DNA of 64,000 bases from Sycobia sp. Sy_11. Its lineage: Eukaryota; Arthropoda; Insecta; Hymenoptera; Epichrysomallidae. Under the pieces are notes generated by a model. That model was given only the letters and a program-made list of their open reading frames with translations. It had not been told where the DNA came from and did not search any database. The position numbers and the translations under genes are program-made. The number at the start of each line of letters is the position of its first letter. Positions within the stretch are counted from its first letter, which is position 1. Shown here in pieces: positions 62,786 to 64,000 of this stretch. The DNA is taken from contig JACCIC010000122.1 in the NCBI GenBank assembly GCA_018907035.1, positions 1,194,501 to 1,258,500 of the forward strand. The letters are read 5' to 3'.

Positions 62786-63205
62786 AAATTTAGATTCACT
62801 TTTAAGTAACATGGCTAGAGAAATTCATGGTCATTCTCTTGCATACAACGAATGCAACCATAAAATGAATTTTTGGTACAATCATCATTACGTATGCATT
62901 GCATACGATTTACGGCTTTTTCTTCTTCATAAACTTTCTGAGACTTATCTGGACTAGAATAACTCACATACTCAGATTAATAAACAAAAGTGTACCTGGA
63001 GAAATAGATCAAGATATAGAAGCATGATCTTCGAAAATATCAACAAGAGTACAAAAGTTACAATCAAGTGCCTTTACATTAAATCTATAAAGTACGTGAA
63101 ATATATATCACTCGAAGATTTGGTAAGAATTAAGAAAATAAAATTGAATTGTCGTTGGGATCGCCCGAGAAACATTGAAATGCACAAAGTATATGGTTAA
63201 TATTA
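62786..63205. other. Unassigned stretch
   Basis: A plus-strand open frame (62748-62957) starts inside the PLE remnant and has no recognised similarity. Rest without signal. Confidence 0.35.
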
Positions 63206-63208
63206 TTT

Positions 63209-63560
63209 ATGATGTCAACAATAGTATTCACTTTTTGGCTCAGTTGTGTGAGCTCTTGTCTAGAATATACTATAGGGCAGCTGCGTACTAAAGAAATGAG
63301 AATGATAGCACATGCAGATGATGTGTCCTTAACTCATGTAGTTAAGATAATTAACAAGATTGTGTGCTTGGGTGATTGTGTCATAGACACGGTCGTTAAC
63401 GATATAAGAAGGGATCTTAAAATTAGCGGCAAAAGAAACTGAGGCGGTCTTCATCTTTCAAAAAAAGAAAAGAATATATACTATCTTTGCTGTAGAGAAT
63501 GCTAAAATGCGTTGAAATATAACTAGAGTACTTACTGGCACACTGTCTAATATGGTAGAC
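63209..63560 (+). pseudogene. R1-type reverse transcriptase scrap
   Basis: LRTKEMRMIAHADDVSLTHV followed by VNDIRRDLKISGKRN and, in another frame, SKKKRIYTIF-VENAKMR. This fits the R1-clade palm (KMIAYADDVA-----K ... W---GL-LA--KTE--L-S--- ... VE). The Tyr of YADD is His; both Asp are kept. About 110 codons remain. Confidence 0.7.
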
Positions 63561-64000
63561 CTGAAGCGACCCAGACGTGATAATGGCTCATTCATGATTA
63601 ACACAGTTCCAATATCTACTGTTACAATGTGAAAAAATAGTAGTATGGTACTCTCTTCTATCATGCTAAACTATACCTTTCGCATATAGAAACACTGAAT
63701 TCAGTCACAAGAAATAGCTAAGTAAGATTATAGATGAATGTCAAAAAAGGCAACTCAGTTAAGGACAGTAGGTGAACTGACTAATGTGATAAAATAGATG
63801 GACAAGTGATATGGATTAACATATACGGTTGTTGCAGGACTAATGTGTCGCCTTACTGGATTTGTGTAGCTATAATCTACTATTTGCAAAGTATTGCTTT
63901 AACTGGTGGTTTCCGTTGCTGAGAATGGTAGCGTAATCGCTTCCCAATTCTACATATCCAGACAAGAATACCTATATCTGGGATACAAAGATACATTTTT
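63561..64000. other. Unassigned stretch to window end
   Basis: No recognised domain. Could be more of the R1-like scrap. Confidence 0.35.

Noticed and set aside
1..64000. tRNA or rRNA genes
   Set aside because: No cloverleaf with A/B boxes and no conserved rRNA stretches were noticed on either strand; a tRNAscan run would be decisive.

Overview
This window is animal genomic DNA, almost certainly from an insect. An ant or other hymenopteran is my guess from the mix of mariner, R1, BEL/Pao, Ty3/gypsy, Penelope and Polinton families, but the sequence alone does not prove the order. It is AT-rich and built of transposable elements (TEs) in many stages of decay, several nested inside one another. 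Only one piece of an ordinary host gene is recognised: two phased minus-strand exons of an LMBR1/lilipod-family membrane protein (28345-28620). No tRNA, rRNA, CRISPR or bacterial-style operon was seen.

Layout. 1-5 kb: a stem-loop-rich retrotransposon leader, a mariner fragment, and a minus-strand Ty3 integrase remnant. 7.5-12.8 kb: a decayed Polinton/Maverick with protein-primed DNA polymerase B, adenain-like protease and packaging ATPase. It is split by a mariner (8344-9225) and by a Penelope-derived foldback (12088-12517). 13.8-16.2 kb: scraps of non-LTR elements and mariners, plus a coding-phase 60-bp minisatellite. 16.3-24.7 kb: a minus-strand BEL/Pao element with recognisable direct LTR-like repeats; two mariners sit in its gag. 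24.8-27.8 kb: a plus-strand R1-like non-LTR element. 28-38 kb: LMBR1 exons, more mariners, a BEL integrase remnant, and a solo LTR (31458-32787) with a 4-bp target duplication. 38157-46870: a Ty3/gypsy element with 0.9-kb internal direct repeats and, unusually, about 145 bp of inverted terminal sequence. 47.5-48.7 kb: a Mutator-like transposase-domain pseudogene. 49.3-53.0 kb: a minus-strand non-LTR element interrupted by a Penelope-like element (PLE, 50186-52433). 53.2-58 kb: a PLE foldback, a piggyBac-like pseudogene and non-LTR scraps. 58630-61316: a second composite PLE carrying a mariner with an intact 345-codon transposase. 62-64 kb: Ty3 integrase, PLE and R1 scraps.

The most interesting signals are RNA structures, not proteins. 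(i) The solo LTR carries a series of two-tier stem-loops whose tips read GG-CGCW-CC while the stems change completely and stay complementary. A related hairpin array precedes gag in the Ty3 element at 40 kb and recurs at 0.35-0.6 kb. I know of no described counterpart. (ii) Five hammerhead-ribozyme motifs lie in the Penelope-like terminal repeats. Those examined are followed directly by a compact spliceosomal intron signature (GTAAGG, TACTAAC, TTTTCAG). Three PLE-derived insertions have inverted ends and 13-15 bp target duplications.
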